Below, piece by piece: positions 29,701 through 41,700 of a stretch of 64,000 nt of DNA (positions are counted from its first letter, which is position 1; every line of letters begins with the position of its first letter). The notes beneath the pieces are model-generated. The model ran no database searches and was not told the DNA's origin. It was given only the letters and a program-made list of their open reading frames with translations. Both the position numbers and the translations under genes were made by a program. The stretch is from Undaria pinnatifida (taxonomy: Eukaryota; Sar; Phaeophyceae; Laminariales; Alariaceae), in the NCBI GenBank assembly GCA_012845835.1, contig JABAKD010000030.1:9151805-9215804 (forward strand). Direction: 5' to 3'.

Positions 29701-32700
29701 GTTTGTTTTATGACGACCTTGATCGGGCCATAGCGGTGCAGCTACACGTCTCTGCCGCCCCCCCCCCTCGGGCCCCGCTCCTTCCCCACTCATCCCCTAG
29801 CTTACATAGCAGTGATGCAAGAGCTCGGAAGTGGTGATCGTAGGCTCCCTCACGCAGTTCGAACAGCTCGAACAGGAAGCCACGGTGACCACGGCCACCG
29901 CCACTGCCGACTCCACCACCACCGTTTCCGGCGTGGCTGTTGATCTTCGTGAGCTGTGAGCACCACTGCGGTGCCCCGACGGCGCGGGCGGCTGCCGCCA
30001 AAAAGTGACGCGAGGTCTCGAGGGTTTGAGATAGGTCCAGCTGACGCATTCGCTGCATGCGCCGCTGATCCTGCGGTTTGGAACCGGAAGCGGGGAAACG
30101 ATTTCATCGTGGTGCACGTTGTGCAGTACCAGATATGTACGTCGCAGAATCGCGATTTTTCCCGAAAATGCATATATGCATGTCTTCGTAACACGCGGCG
30201 AGCATCAAAGAAACGAGCGTTGTGCAGCGTGCGCAAGTCGCAAGGGGTTCTCCGCTTGGTGGAGGGGGGTAGGGTTTTTGCTGCTCTTGACAACTTGCCA
30301 GAGTTTGGACCCAAAACCCGGCACCCATTTAGTGATACAGTGAAATGTCCATCGCCGGCCAACGTATGCTTCGTGCTGTACACCGGTAATTCAACGACAC
30401 TGTCGGGATCCGAGCAGCTTTCTACTCAAAAACGATCCCCCGCGTCGGCGCAAGACATTCTTAAGGACAGGTGGCGCGTAGAAAAGGGACAGCAAGGTTT
30501 ATCTTCTATCGCATAAGCATCCCTCTTTCAAACGCAACGGGTCACGGTATGGTGCAGTGGAGTAAGCAGCAAGAAGGGTTCATCTGCCGACGGTGTATAT
30601 TCTCGGCGTACCGCAAAGAAGAACGAGTTGCCCTGATTTCCCTTTAGATACTCATACGGCTCAAATTGATATAGCGCGCGGCTTACCAGGGTATAGCAAA
30701 ACCCCTTACGCGCAGCCTTACCTCCAGGTCACGGAGGCTTTTTTTCGCCTGTTCCGCCGTATGCAGCGGTGATCCGACTTGCCTAATCCTTTCCGAAACC
30801 TGACAGCACGCAGAGCAAGGTTTCGGGTACAGAAGATACGAACCAAATAAAAGCAAAGCCTTCGATGGTCTGATAACCTTTCGGGTACAGAAGATACGAA
30901 CCAAATAAAAGCAAAGCCTTCGATGGTCTGATAACCTGCTGAGGAGCGACCGCAGTTTCTCTGGAAAGCATCCCGAGTCGACACAATCCCTGCGTTCACA
31001 ACATCTTGTTCGTCTGTTCGATGCAAAACCTCTCGGCAAACGCGCGCGTGTTCCACCTTTCACACATTAGCGGACGTCTTCAGCGCCTGCGGCTCGCGGA
31101 AGATAGGTCGCCAATGGTAGCGCCGCGGGTAGGGTAGGTCACGAATCTGAACAGATAGCAGTGCGTAGCATGTCGGATTCACCTCCGATCTCCTCTTTCG
31201 CCCCATCCGGCCGTATTAGCTGCAACAGCAGCCGCCCACATGTCTCAGCGCATAACAGACCACAAGCGCATACCGCGGAAGAACAACGCTATTTCTCCAA
31301 CGGATCCACGATAAGGCGGCAGAGAGCCCTCACCCGTGACTCACTGGACGAGCACTAAACTAATTGTCTATTACCCAAAGGTATTTGCGCACGCGCTTTG
31401 ACATGCGGTAATATTCTCGCGTTTGACCTCCCCGGCACAACGCGTTGTAATCACGCGCCTAACCGCACCTCGTCCACCTCCGAGACCGCCACCGCCGCCT
31501 GAGATCTGCGCTCCATGACTTCAGCTTCAGCTACGGAGACTGCAGCAGAGAGAGTTAAGCGACGGGCCTCGGCCAGCGCGACATGAGCCTTGTGATCGTC
31601 CAGCGCTTGCCGCACATTGAGAGCTCTGTTGGTAGCCGTTGAATTGGCATCGGCGGAGGAATCAGAAGCAGTCAATGGCCACATGCACAGCGTGAGTGAC
31701 ATAAAGTGGGCGGGAGCAGCAGCAGCAGAAACAATACGGAGTCTACCACCACAGCAGCAGCATAGAGGACAAATGGACTCCTACAAAATAAAAACGAGCC
31801 AGCTGAAATCGCGCGTCCGCAGTTAGGGGGGGGATCAGAGCGAAAATGACAGCAGCATCCAAGCTTGTCCGTTGGCTGGCTATATTCCGGCGCCAGAATA
31901 ATACCCGCTCGGTTCGTTCATAAACAACAGCACCGCACCATGCCCTGCTCGGAGCGTGGTCCAGGAGCAGTGCGTGCTTCAGGAGCACTATCAACTACCC
32001 CAGACACAGGTATGGCATATCTGTCTAAACGATCACATCATCGTATACGTAAGTGCTGCCTCCTCTAGGGTCTGCGACCGCAGCCACAAAATCACGAAAG
32101 AAAACCCAATCCAACAGAGGAGGTAGAGACGGCAATGGTCCTTGTGGGCTAAAATACCTTCCACCGGACGTCGAAAACTGAGCCCGGCTCCTATCGACGT
32201 CCTGCTCAAGCTTCCTCCTCCTCTCCTTCAGAGCTGCGCATCTGTCTCGAAGAGCGGCGGCCTTCGATTCCAGGCCGACGCGTTCCGTCTGCGCCACCCG
32301 CAGCACCCGCCCCCATTTTTCGTTCAGCTCCTCTTTCTCCCGTAAAGAGGCCGTCTCGAGCTCGACCTGCAAGGCCCAGGGAGGAAGCAAGGTCCAGCGA
32401 GAAGAGCCATGGTTGCACGGGGGCGGATGCGGAGGCAGCGTCGAGCTCGGTAGAGGAGCCGTTGGGGATGAAGCCTGCTGGGGTCTACCGAGGGAGAAAC
32501 ACGGTTGTTGCGTTGTTTGGATGATTAGGTAAAAGTCAATTCCACTTCTACCGCTGCCGCCAGACGGACGGCAAACCATGCGATCGAGCCTGTGTTCAAA
32601 TACGTGGAGACATAAACCGCTCCATTCAATAATCGACGGGCACACGCACAAGCCCGCCCCCTGAACATGGCCAGCAGCGACACGTGCGGGCCTACTGCAA

Positions 32701-35700
32701 GATTGAATGAGCCGGTATGCTAAACGTGGGCTATGACAGAGTCAGAGAAAAACAAGACCAGTGACTGGTTCACGTCGCCGGTCAAGAGGCATGGGGTATG
32801 TCGGTACCTCAGCCGAAGCCTTGGCCAGATCCGTGAGGATGAGCAAGAGCTCCTTTTGCAAGGCCTCACTCCCACCGCTGCCGTCCACTCCGCCGCCCCC
32901 CCTGTTGGTCTCGATTACTTCGGTCTGCAGCCCGCAAATGCGCCCCTCGACGGCATTCTTGCTCGCCTCCAGGGCCTTACAAATGACAGGATGCACGTGA
33001 CGAAAAGGGATCACCGGCGTAAGGAACCACTAGCGAATATCCCTGCGCCGTCTACAATGTTTGGCATGACAGCGCACAACTGGGCGCCTGCAACGAACAA
33101 GCATTTATGGAAATTACAAGTGGTGCCGGGTACCTCGGCTCAACAGAAAGAGGTCCACATCACAGCTCTCGTCGATTGGCGTTGAATTAAAATTGCGGGT
33201 CGGATTCCGCACCGCCCGTGATGTTGATGGCGTGCGTGTGACTGCAAAATGTAGCTGCCAGCTTTCCGATTACTTGAGTGGGTTTGTGTATGCGCGTGTT
33301 CTCCTTACAGTAGCCTGCCTACCCGACAAGGTTGTTGAGCTTGCTCGCGAGGTAACCCGAAACCAGAATCATCCTTAAGGCCGCTGGACCCGCCATGAAG
33401 AATATGTAGATACTGAAGCGTCGACAGCAGTAATAAGCTCTACCGGAGCAATCTTGGGCATGGGACGGAGACCGCGCGAGTGAGCAGTTTTCCACCAACA
33501 GCGGAACAGGAGTCTACCACCGTGGGTGCAGTGCGGGGCAAGCTATCAATAGCAGCACACAGTAGTACTGAGATACTGACGACGTTATGGAGAGGAATGA
33601 GGGAGTAAACCCCGCATACCTGCAATCGCCGTACCGTAGCCAGTCGTTGCATACCTCAACGTCGATCCCAAGACGTTCAACCAAACGCTGTGCCGTCAGA
33701 AGCTCGGCCCTGGCAATTTCGCGATCCAAGACTGCCATCTCCCTAGGGACGGCCTCCAACTCTGCAGTCAACTTGCACGCGAAAATCCAAAAGAAAAGGT
33801 ACCCAGCACCGGCAGGGAAGACAGGAAAAGAAGCGAGATGAGATGAATGCAACCGGTGCCGGTAAAGAAAACAGGTTTCATCAGCGAGACGAGGTGAATG
33901 TGCCCAGCACCGGTAGGCAAGGCAGGTAAAACAAGCGAGATGAGGTGAGGCAACACGAAAATCGGATAGGTAGTGGAAACAGTTCTGGGGGAAACAGGCA
34001 GCCGCGCAGTGCTCTTGCGGTGCAAAGAGTAGTGTTTCGGGAACCGAGAGCGAAAGTACCTCCCCTTAACAGAGCAAATTCGCTCGCGCCTCAAGCTTCC
34101 AGCAATGGGGAATTTATCAAACGATGAGGGTAAATTTAACGTTGAGGAAGCCTGACCTCTCGGATCCTGTCCATCTGGAGCAGATGCGCGCCCTCCCTGC
34201 CCACCGCCTCCTCCAGTGCCTTACGGACGCATTAAGTCGGGGAAAGAGGGGTCGTTCGCTTCTGCGTCTCAGCTGCAGGAAAATGCGCTGGCAGGATTTA
34301 TTGGCTAGCTTTGAACGAAAGCTTTAGGCTTCCCGGCACTGGAAGCGTGGTGGAAAGTCAACCGCAAAACAAGCGACCACGGCGGTTTCGATTGGGCGTG
34401 TGTTTTTGGAGGGTGCCTAAAGGTTTGATGCGGGAAATGCTGAACCGCACCAATAGGGGTTGGGACCGCGATGTTACCGCATGAGTCTCGGAGCGCTCAC
34501 CGTAAATGGCGAGCATGAAACTGATGCACGTTTGGTGTGCGAATATTGACGTCAGCAGCGGTAACAGCCGATATCGAACGCTGTGCAACAACTGCAACCA
34601 CATTGCATTAATTCCTCTTACCCCCCTGCCCCCCTAAATTCATACGCTTGTCTTGTCAGCCTGCTGCGATTTCCGCGGCAACCATGCGCAAACAGAGCGC
34701 CTCGCCCTCCCTCCCCCCGTCTTCCCAACTCACAACGATGTTTGCCCGGATGTCTGCGAGCGAACCCCTCCAGCGATGCAGCTGCTTGAGAGCGTTTAAG
34801 CGGTGCGCATTGATAGCCTTCGTGCCGGAAACCTCGCACAACGTCCCGTGCAGGGCATGAGGTGAGCATAGTAGCTGCGCAGGTCACACCACCCAGTGGG
34901 TGCCGGCAGCAGACGCCGGGAGCAGCACGGCAGAAAGTGGGCTTGAATGCAACACAACTTCCAGCTAGCAGCAAACATCCTCGACTATAGCCAAATATCT
35001 AAGACGCTGTCCCTGCACCGGTGTGAAGCGAAGACGTGAGAAGGCACAGCTAGGCACCGCGTGCTCATTACTACCGACTGTACGCATGCATGAGACGAGG
35101 GAAGTGACAGGATTGGCCAATCACCACCTGCTGTTTACTGTGATAGGCTTAACTTGTCGAAGAATGGTCTAGTCGTACGAAGCGTACCAATCGACGGATT
35201 CCATCCTGGCTGACGCTCCAGAACGGGTTGCCCGTTGCGATGCCCAGGCGTGTCCGCAAAAAGTGATCGAATCTGCGAGATGAGTCCGAAACGACAAAAG
35301 AGGGAAACGGGTAGGGCGAAGGGGGGGAGGAGAGGGGGGGGGAGAGTGAGCGAGAGAGAGAGGCAGTGGGATATTCGTCACGGCGCAAACTCTGGAGGAT
35401 CGACAAAGACGAACCAGTTTTTAAGTGATGCCTCATACACCGGAATCTGCTGGTTATCCCCGTTTCGCCACGACATGCCCTCCGCAAACCCCTCGTCGAG
35501 GCTCTGTGCTAGAGAGCGTACGCTGCAGCTGCGTGCGGGGGTACAAAGTCTGCTGGGACGCTTCCCGGAGCTGGCCTAATACGCTTGCACCGGGGATGAA
35601 TTTTGATATGCCGTGGCAGTGGAAAAACCCAATCGACCAGCCCAGGGGCGATTAACATTCACGCTTAGCAACCGCGCAGCTTCCAGCAGTCCGATCATGT

Positions 35701-38700
35701 ATGTGCACACAGGCGTTGGCGGCGGAACCAGCATTTCGTGGTGCTTAGTCTCGCCTGTGCTTAGGCAGCTTCTGGCCGTCGAACGCGAAGGTTCGCTGAC
35801 CATTGGCCTGGGACACGGTTGACGACACCTGGCAGCAAATTCAAGAGCAAGAGCACGAGCACGAGCACGAGCACAAAGCATGGACTAGGGAACTGTCGGG
35901 TGAACGCTTGGTGCCACAGGTGGCTGTAATCCGGCCAACGCGAAGAACGATTTTCTCGCTACGCTTTTTTTTCTTCGATGGTCTGGTTGCTACGATTGTT
36001 GCTTTACTGAAGGATCGGTGGTGTCATATACCACCAACATGTATCGCACGTAGCGCAAGAGATCAAAATACGCTACAGGTTAACAAGATTAGGGGACAAA
36101 ACATGGGTAGAGGACAAGCCCCAGTCCCCTCAAAAATGAGCGGGATAAAACACGAAACAAAAGTGCCAACCTAGCGTTGGCAGGGGACACTCTGCAGAGG
36201 GGCTGGTTATTGCACGACACGGAATGATGTCAATCCGGCAAAGGTCACCGCCTGGTATCGGAAATATGCGACCAAATATGCCTATTTCCCTGGTTGTTTG
36301 GCGTGTATTGGCATTGCTGACCTTCGCATCGCTGACGCCACGGGTGACGCTACGGAACACGAGCTCCACCTCGGCATGCGCAGCTGATGCAAACTCAGCG
36401 TTCTGCCAACACACGTCGATCCAAAACACACACAAAAGGGCGAGGGAGGGAGGGAGGGAGGGAGGGAGGGACGCCGAGTTTGGCGGCGGCGTCCTTCATT
36501 TCGCCGGGGTTACCGAGGGCTGCTGTGAAGGGGGGCGTGGAACGATCGAGTGGCTGCTGAAGGTCGACTGCCGCTCGGGAGAGGCGATGTCCCGCAAGCA
36601 TACTGGATAAGTTTGAAACCTAAAGGACGCCATCACCTATAAATATTATATATAAAAAATGATGCTACACAAGTTATGATACACAATGATTCATATTCAT
36701 ACTTATTCAAGACAATAATCAATTTCTACCTTTTTCGAAGGAGATGATATACACAAGTTGTGGTTTCTCCAGCATATTACCTGCCTTGCCCCGAGCTGAG
36801 CGGAATTCTCCCCAAGGCCGAAGAGAATCGCATTCAGCAACGTCGACTTGCCGGCGCCGTTGGGTCCGGTAATGCCTGCAAGGCATTGCATCCAGGCTGG
36901 TTCAAGGTAAACGACGGAAATGCATTCCCCGGTGAATATCCACGCCGTTTTTTCCATTCAGACCGTGAATTTTTCACACCCTGTACAAATACAACTGGCA
37001 AATACTACTAATAGTTCGTTTAGTTGTCCAGGGCGGGTAGTTGTCTGTAGACAAATAGTTGCGCAGCCTCCCAAACCAGTAGTTGCCTGTAGACAAATAG
37101 TTGCGCAGCATCCCAAACCAGTAGAATGCCTGCAGACAAACAGTTGCGCAGCCTCCTAAAACAATAGTTGCCTGCAGACAAATATTTGCGCAGCGTCTCA
37201 AAACAGTAGTTGCCTGCAGACAAACATTTGCGCATCATCTCCAAATAGTAGTTGCCTGCAGACAAACATTTGCGCAGTACTTGTATCTCAAAACAGTAGT
37301 TGCCTGCTGCAGACAAATATTTGCGCAGCATCTCAAAACAGTAGTTGCCTGCAAAACAAACAGTTGCGCAGCATCTCCAAACAGTAGTTGCCTGCAGACA
37401 AATATTTGCGCAGCATCTCAAAACAGTAATTGCCTGCTGCAGACGAATAGTAGCGCAGCATCTCAAAACAGTAGTTGCCTGCCGACAACTAGTTGCGCAG
37501 CACCTCAAAACAACAGTAGTAGTTGCCTGCAGACAATCTTCCCACAACAATAGTTGCCTGCAGACAACTAGTTGCGCAGCATCTCAAAACAATCGTTGCC
37601 CAGACAACTGCTGTTGACAACTAGCTCGAGGGAGCTGCGGAAATGCGGAGATAGTTGAGAGGACCTGAGTTCGACCTCTTCGAGCTGACCTCTTCAGAAC
37701 AGAAACAGTTAGTTAGTCGAGAACGAGTAAGAACCTGTTGGGTGGTCTTCGGTGCATCTTTGCAAGGTTATGTTCTGTAGCGTTTGTGGATTCCGGGTAA
37801 GGGTATGGGAGTCTCACAGAACTTCCAGACGTTTCGGGTACGGGTATGAAAGTGTTACAGAACTTCCAGAAGTTCTGGGTATTGTGGCACGGGCGTACAG
37901 AACTCACAAAAGTTCCGGGCGGGTACAAAAGGTACTGTACCCGTACCCCGGGTATTGTGGCACGGGATGTACAGAACTCATAGAAGTTCCGGGTACGGGT
38001 ATGAATGTCTTACAGAACCAACAGAAGTTCGGGTACGGGTATGAAAGTCTTACAGAACTTCCAGAAGTTCCGGGTATTGTGGCACGGGCGTACAGAACTT
38101 ACAGAAGTTCCGGGTACGGGTATGAATGCCGTACATAACTTACAGAAGTTCCGGGTACGGGTAATACCCGGGTAAATGCACACTCCCTCGGGAGGAAGTT
38201 CGATTTGAAGTTGAGGATATAATCCAACTTACATGGATGGCATGTTCTCACTGGGCCAATGTCCCCGAGGCAATCTGTCGCAGCTTTAAGGGAGTTATAA
38301 ATTATCGACAAAACCACCACCGAGAGAGGCGATAAATCGTGAACCTCAATGAGTGGCGACCGGGGCAACAGCAGCGCTCACGGCTATACTGCACTGTAAC
38401 AGATCACACCATAGCGTACCCCGGCTGGGGCGCTTCAAAACAAATAATGGCGGTCGCAAGCCCATATTGGCCACCACAGCTCGATAAGCCAAGTGCCGCG
38501 ACAAAGAAGCGGAACTACCGAAAACACGGAGGATAGTTCAAGACGTCGATGGTAGCTGCATCGAGTCACGGCAGATCTATGTATCATTCCAATCGGAAAA
38601 AAACGTTGACAATACGCAACACGTGGTTGCCCGATAGGCGCCAAATTCGTATGTTTCCACCACAAACCGAATCGAATTCAGTTCGATTCATAAAAAAATG

Positions 38701-38742
38701 ACTATTTTCGATTTAAAAGTGTCCTGCGTGAATATAATTGCT

Positions 38743-38777
<35 letters not shown>

Positions 38778-41700
38778 CGTTGTCGTTGATGTTGTTGTTG
38801 TTGTTGTTCTCACATTAACTCGCATAATCAAGTCTGTGGTCACAGGACAGGCTCCAGTCACTCTGGAGCTGAGGAATACCCCGGGAAAAAACACAAACAA
38901 ACCAAAGGTGGTACACGCATATATCAAAGCTGACGCAATTCATGCCTCCACCAAAAACATACAAAGTGAAATCGGGAGTCAGCCTACGATGTGACGTGTC
39001 CATACTGGTGCATACGTCTCACTACTCGCGCCTGTAAAAACCGACTATACCGCTTGCCTCCCAAGAAAGACTACCACGTATATATTGCACGTAGTACCTA
39101 TCACTTCGCATACGCACGACAGACGCAAGTCAATTGGAAAAAAGAAAGAAAGAAAAGAAAATAAGATAAAGGAAAGGAAAGAAAAGACAAGAAAGCGCAA
39201 AAACGAAAAAGGAAAGGAAAGAAAAGAAAAGACAAGAAGAGGAAGCAAGGAAAGGAAAAGAGGAAAAAATGCCATACTAGCAGACCCTAGGAACTGGCTA
39301 AAGACGGCTTTGGGCTCATAGAGGGTATCAAGTGCATCATCAATGGCACTGGGGAGAGAACGCAACATAGCGAAGAAGTCAGGGCGGTCTTACGCTATCT
39401 TGTGACGGCCATTGGAAGGCCCACAAATTTCAAGACGATGATGGCCAGACCCAGACTTCAGTCTCTTGGGCATGACGCCCCCCCTTCTCCCCCCCCCCCC
39501 CTCCCCCCTCCCCCCCACCCCCCTCCCCCCACCCCCCTCCCCCCTCCCCCCTCCCCCCTTCCCCTCTCCCCCCCTCCCCCCTCCCCCCCTCCCCCTCCCC
39601 CCTCCCCCCCTCCCCCCCTCCCCCCTCCCCCCTCCCCCCCTCCCCCCCTCCCCCCTCCCCCCTCCCCCTCCCCCCCCCCCCTTCCCCCTCCCCCCTCCCC
39701 CCCTCCCCCCCTCCCCCCTTCCCCCCCTCCCCCCTCCCCCCTCCCCCCGGCCGCTTAGAGATGCTGACGGTGGATGGCGCTGCCGCATCCTTTACGCGTC
39801 GCTCTGCAGTTTTGCGTCTCTCCGTTTCATGCCAATTCCGCATGAACAACTCGGCTCCCTCCTCTACTCGTCGAAACCATCTGCCGGCCTTCTGAGCAGC
39901 CTTTCGCCACCCTTCGAATTTCATTCCAAAGGGCGACATATCCTCCTTTAGATGAGCCATCCAGTCCTTCTCTTGCCCCCCGGAGTAGCCCTTACCCCCA
40001 ACAAGCTCCCCAAACATCACCCTCTGTGGCAGACGCTCCTCCCCCATACGTGCTACGAATCCCGCAAACAATATCCTCCGTTTGCGCACTATCGCTTCTA
40101 TGCTCTCGGGAGCTGTCTTGGCAAGCGCGTCGGCGTACGATAGGGTGTGGTCGTCGTATAATACGTGCCCACGGGTTAGAAACGAAAGAAACATGAACAG
40201 GACCTACAGTAGGTGCTACTATCATATACGATACGTACTGCTATATACAGCTGTACATTCGGTGTTCGGTTGGTTTTACTGACGACAAGACATGACATCA
40301 TAATAAAATGCATAATACACTCTTTGGGTTATTAGCCTGAATCATTGCACGTGGGCTCCCCAGGTTTTGTAACAAAGGTATACCCGTACCCGGGTATTGT
40401 GCCACAGTCTTACAGAAGTCACAGAAGTTCTGGGTTAGGGTATGGGGATCATACAGAACTTACAGAAATTCCGGGTACGATGCGGAAGTGAACTCACAAA
40501 AGTTGCGGGTATTGTGGCACGGGCGTACAGAACTCACAGAAGTTATACCCCGGGCATGGTTTGTGCGTACCCTACAGAACACAACCTTGATTCGTTGCTC
40601 AAACTTGGCGACAGGAGTTGACACTATCTCTTGTCATACGCGGAATGACGTGGACGGCGGGGGGGTTGGCGTTGGTGTGTGTTGTGGTTAGTTTTGTTTT
40701 CGTTGTGGGTGGCTTCAACTCGCGTAAACGGTAGAATAAGTAGTAGTTGAGGGGGACGGCAATAACCAACTGGTACTATGATTGCGTTTCTCGGTTGTCT
40801 TGTTCTTGTTTGTTTCCGCCCCGATGAAGGTCTCCGAGGCATATGCACGAATTCATTGATTTGAGTCTGTCTGTACGTTCCCGGTACCAATGCCTCACCG
40901 CATGGCATAAGGCTAGGCTCCCTCCGATCCCTCGCCCCCTCTCTTTCAAGCATGGGAGGAACAGGAGGGGAGGGGGTTAAGATCCACGAAGTACACGTTC
41001 AGTTTGTCGCATCGTGTTCACCTTAATCCATTAATTGTCTGCAGACAACTTAACTATTGTTAATGCATGCCGTAGCAATTTTCAAAAAGTAGTGTCTGGA
41101 CAACTATCACAAATAGTTGCGCAGCATCTCCAAACAGTAGTTGCCTGTAGACAAACATTTGAGCAGCATTCCAAACCAGTAGTTGCCTGTGAACAAATAT
41201 TTTCGCAGCATCTCAAAACAGTAAGTAATTGCCTGCAGACAAATAGTTGCACTCAAAACAGTAGTTGCCTGTAGACAAACATTTGCGCAGCATCCCAAAC
41301 CAGTAGTTGCCTGTAAACAAAAAATATTGCGCAGCATCCCCAACCAGTAGTTGCCTGTAGACAAATATTATAAAATATTTGCGCAAAATCTCAAAACAGT
41401 AGTTGTCTGCAGACAACTAGTTGCGCAAGGTTTTAAAGAAGTAGTTGTTTGGCAGACAACTACCAAATACTTGTACAGGGTGTGGAAAATTCGCACGCGT
41501 CTTTTATGTGCCGTTGCAAATACCTCACCTGTGCGTGTTTTTGGCCTTATTTTTTGTCAGCCAAGATTTTTTGGAGAATTCGGACCACCTTAGACTAAAC
41601 ACTTTCGGCGAAAAAAAAAAGGAGCACGGAGGTCTGGCCTCGGGATAGGCACATAAAACACGTGTGCAAAATGTCAGGGTCTATCTCTCAAAAGCGGCGT

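Larger units (their letters stand above)
36965..41495. mobile_element. 4.5-kb TIR element with subterminal repeat arrays, in SMC intron 1
   Basis: The left end (36965-36992) and right end (41468-41495) are inverted. GAATTTTTCACACCCTGTAC at the left faces GAATTTTCCACACCCTGTAC in the reverse complement of the right. Both ends are followed inward by arrays of the same 42-bp repeat, then by a second shared repeat family. The core carries (GTT)n and purine microsatellites, a LINE 3' fragment and a C/T tract. No transposase was recognised, so it is probably non-autonomous. It ends 90 bp from the P-loop exon of the SMC gene. Target-site duplication was not clear. Confidence 0.65.

Noticed and set aside
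35341..35520. Minus frame SLDEGFAEGMSWRNGDNQQI preceded by an acceptor-like CACAG
   Set aside because: It looks coding but lies between two SMC exons that join in phase without it and has no matching SMC segment. A repeat remnant or chance is more likely.
37020..37620. Array of about 42-bp repeats resembling a CRISPR array
   Set aside because: Units are head to tail with no unique spacers, vary by indels, lie in an intron of a eukaryotic gene, and recur at the other end of a TIR element.
38698..38994. ORFs of poly-valine or poly-threonine
   Set aside because: Both are translations of the (GTT)n microsatellite.
39402..39951. Proline-rich (+) and glycine-rich (-) ORFs
   Set aside because: They are translations of the C/T tract in different frames; the open frames follow from base composition.
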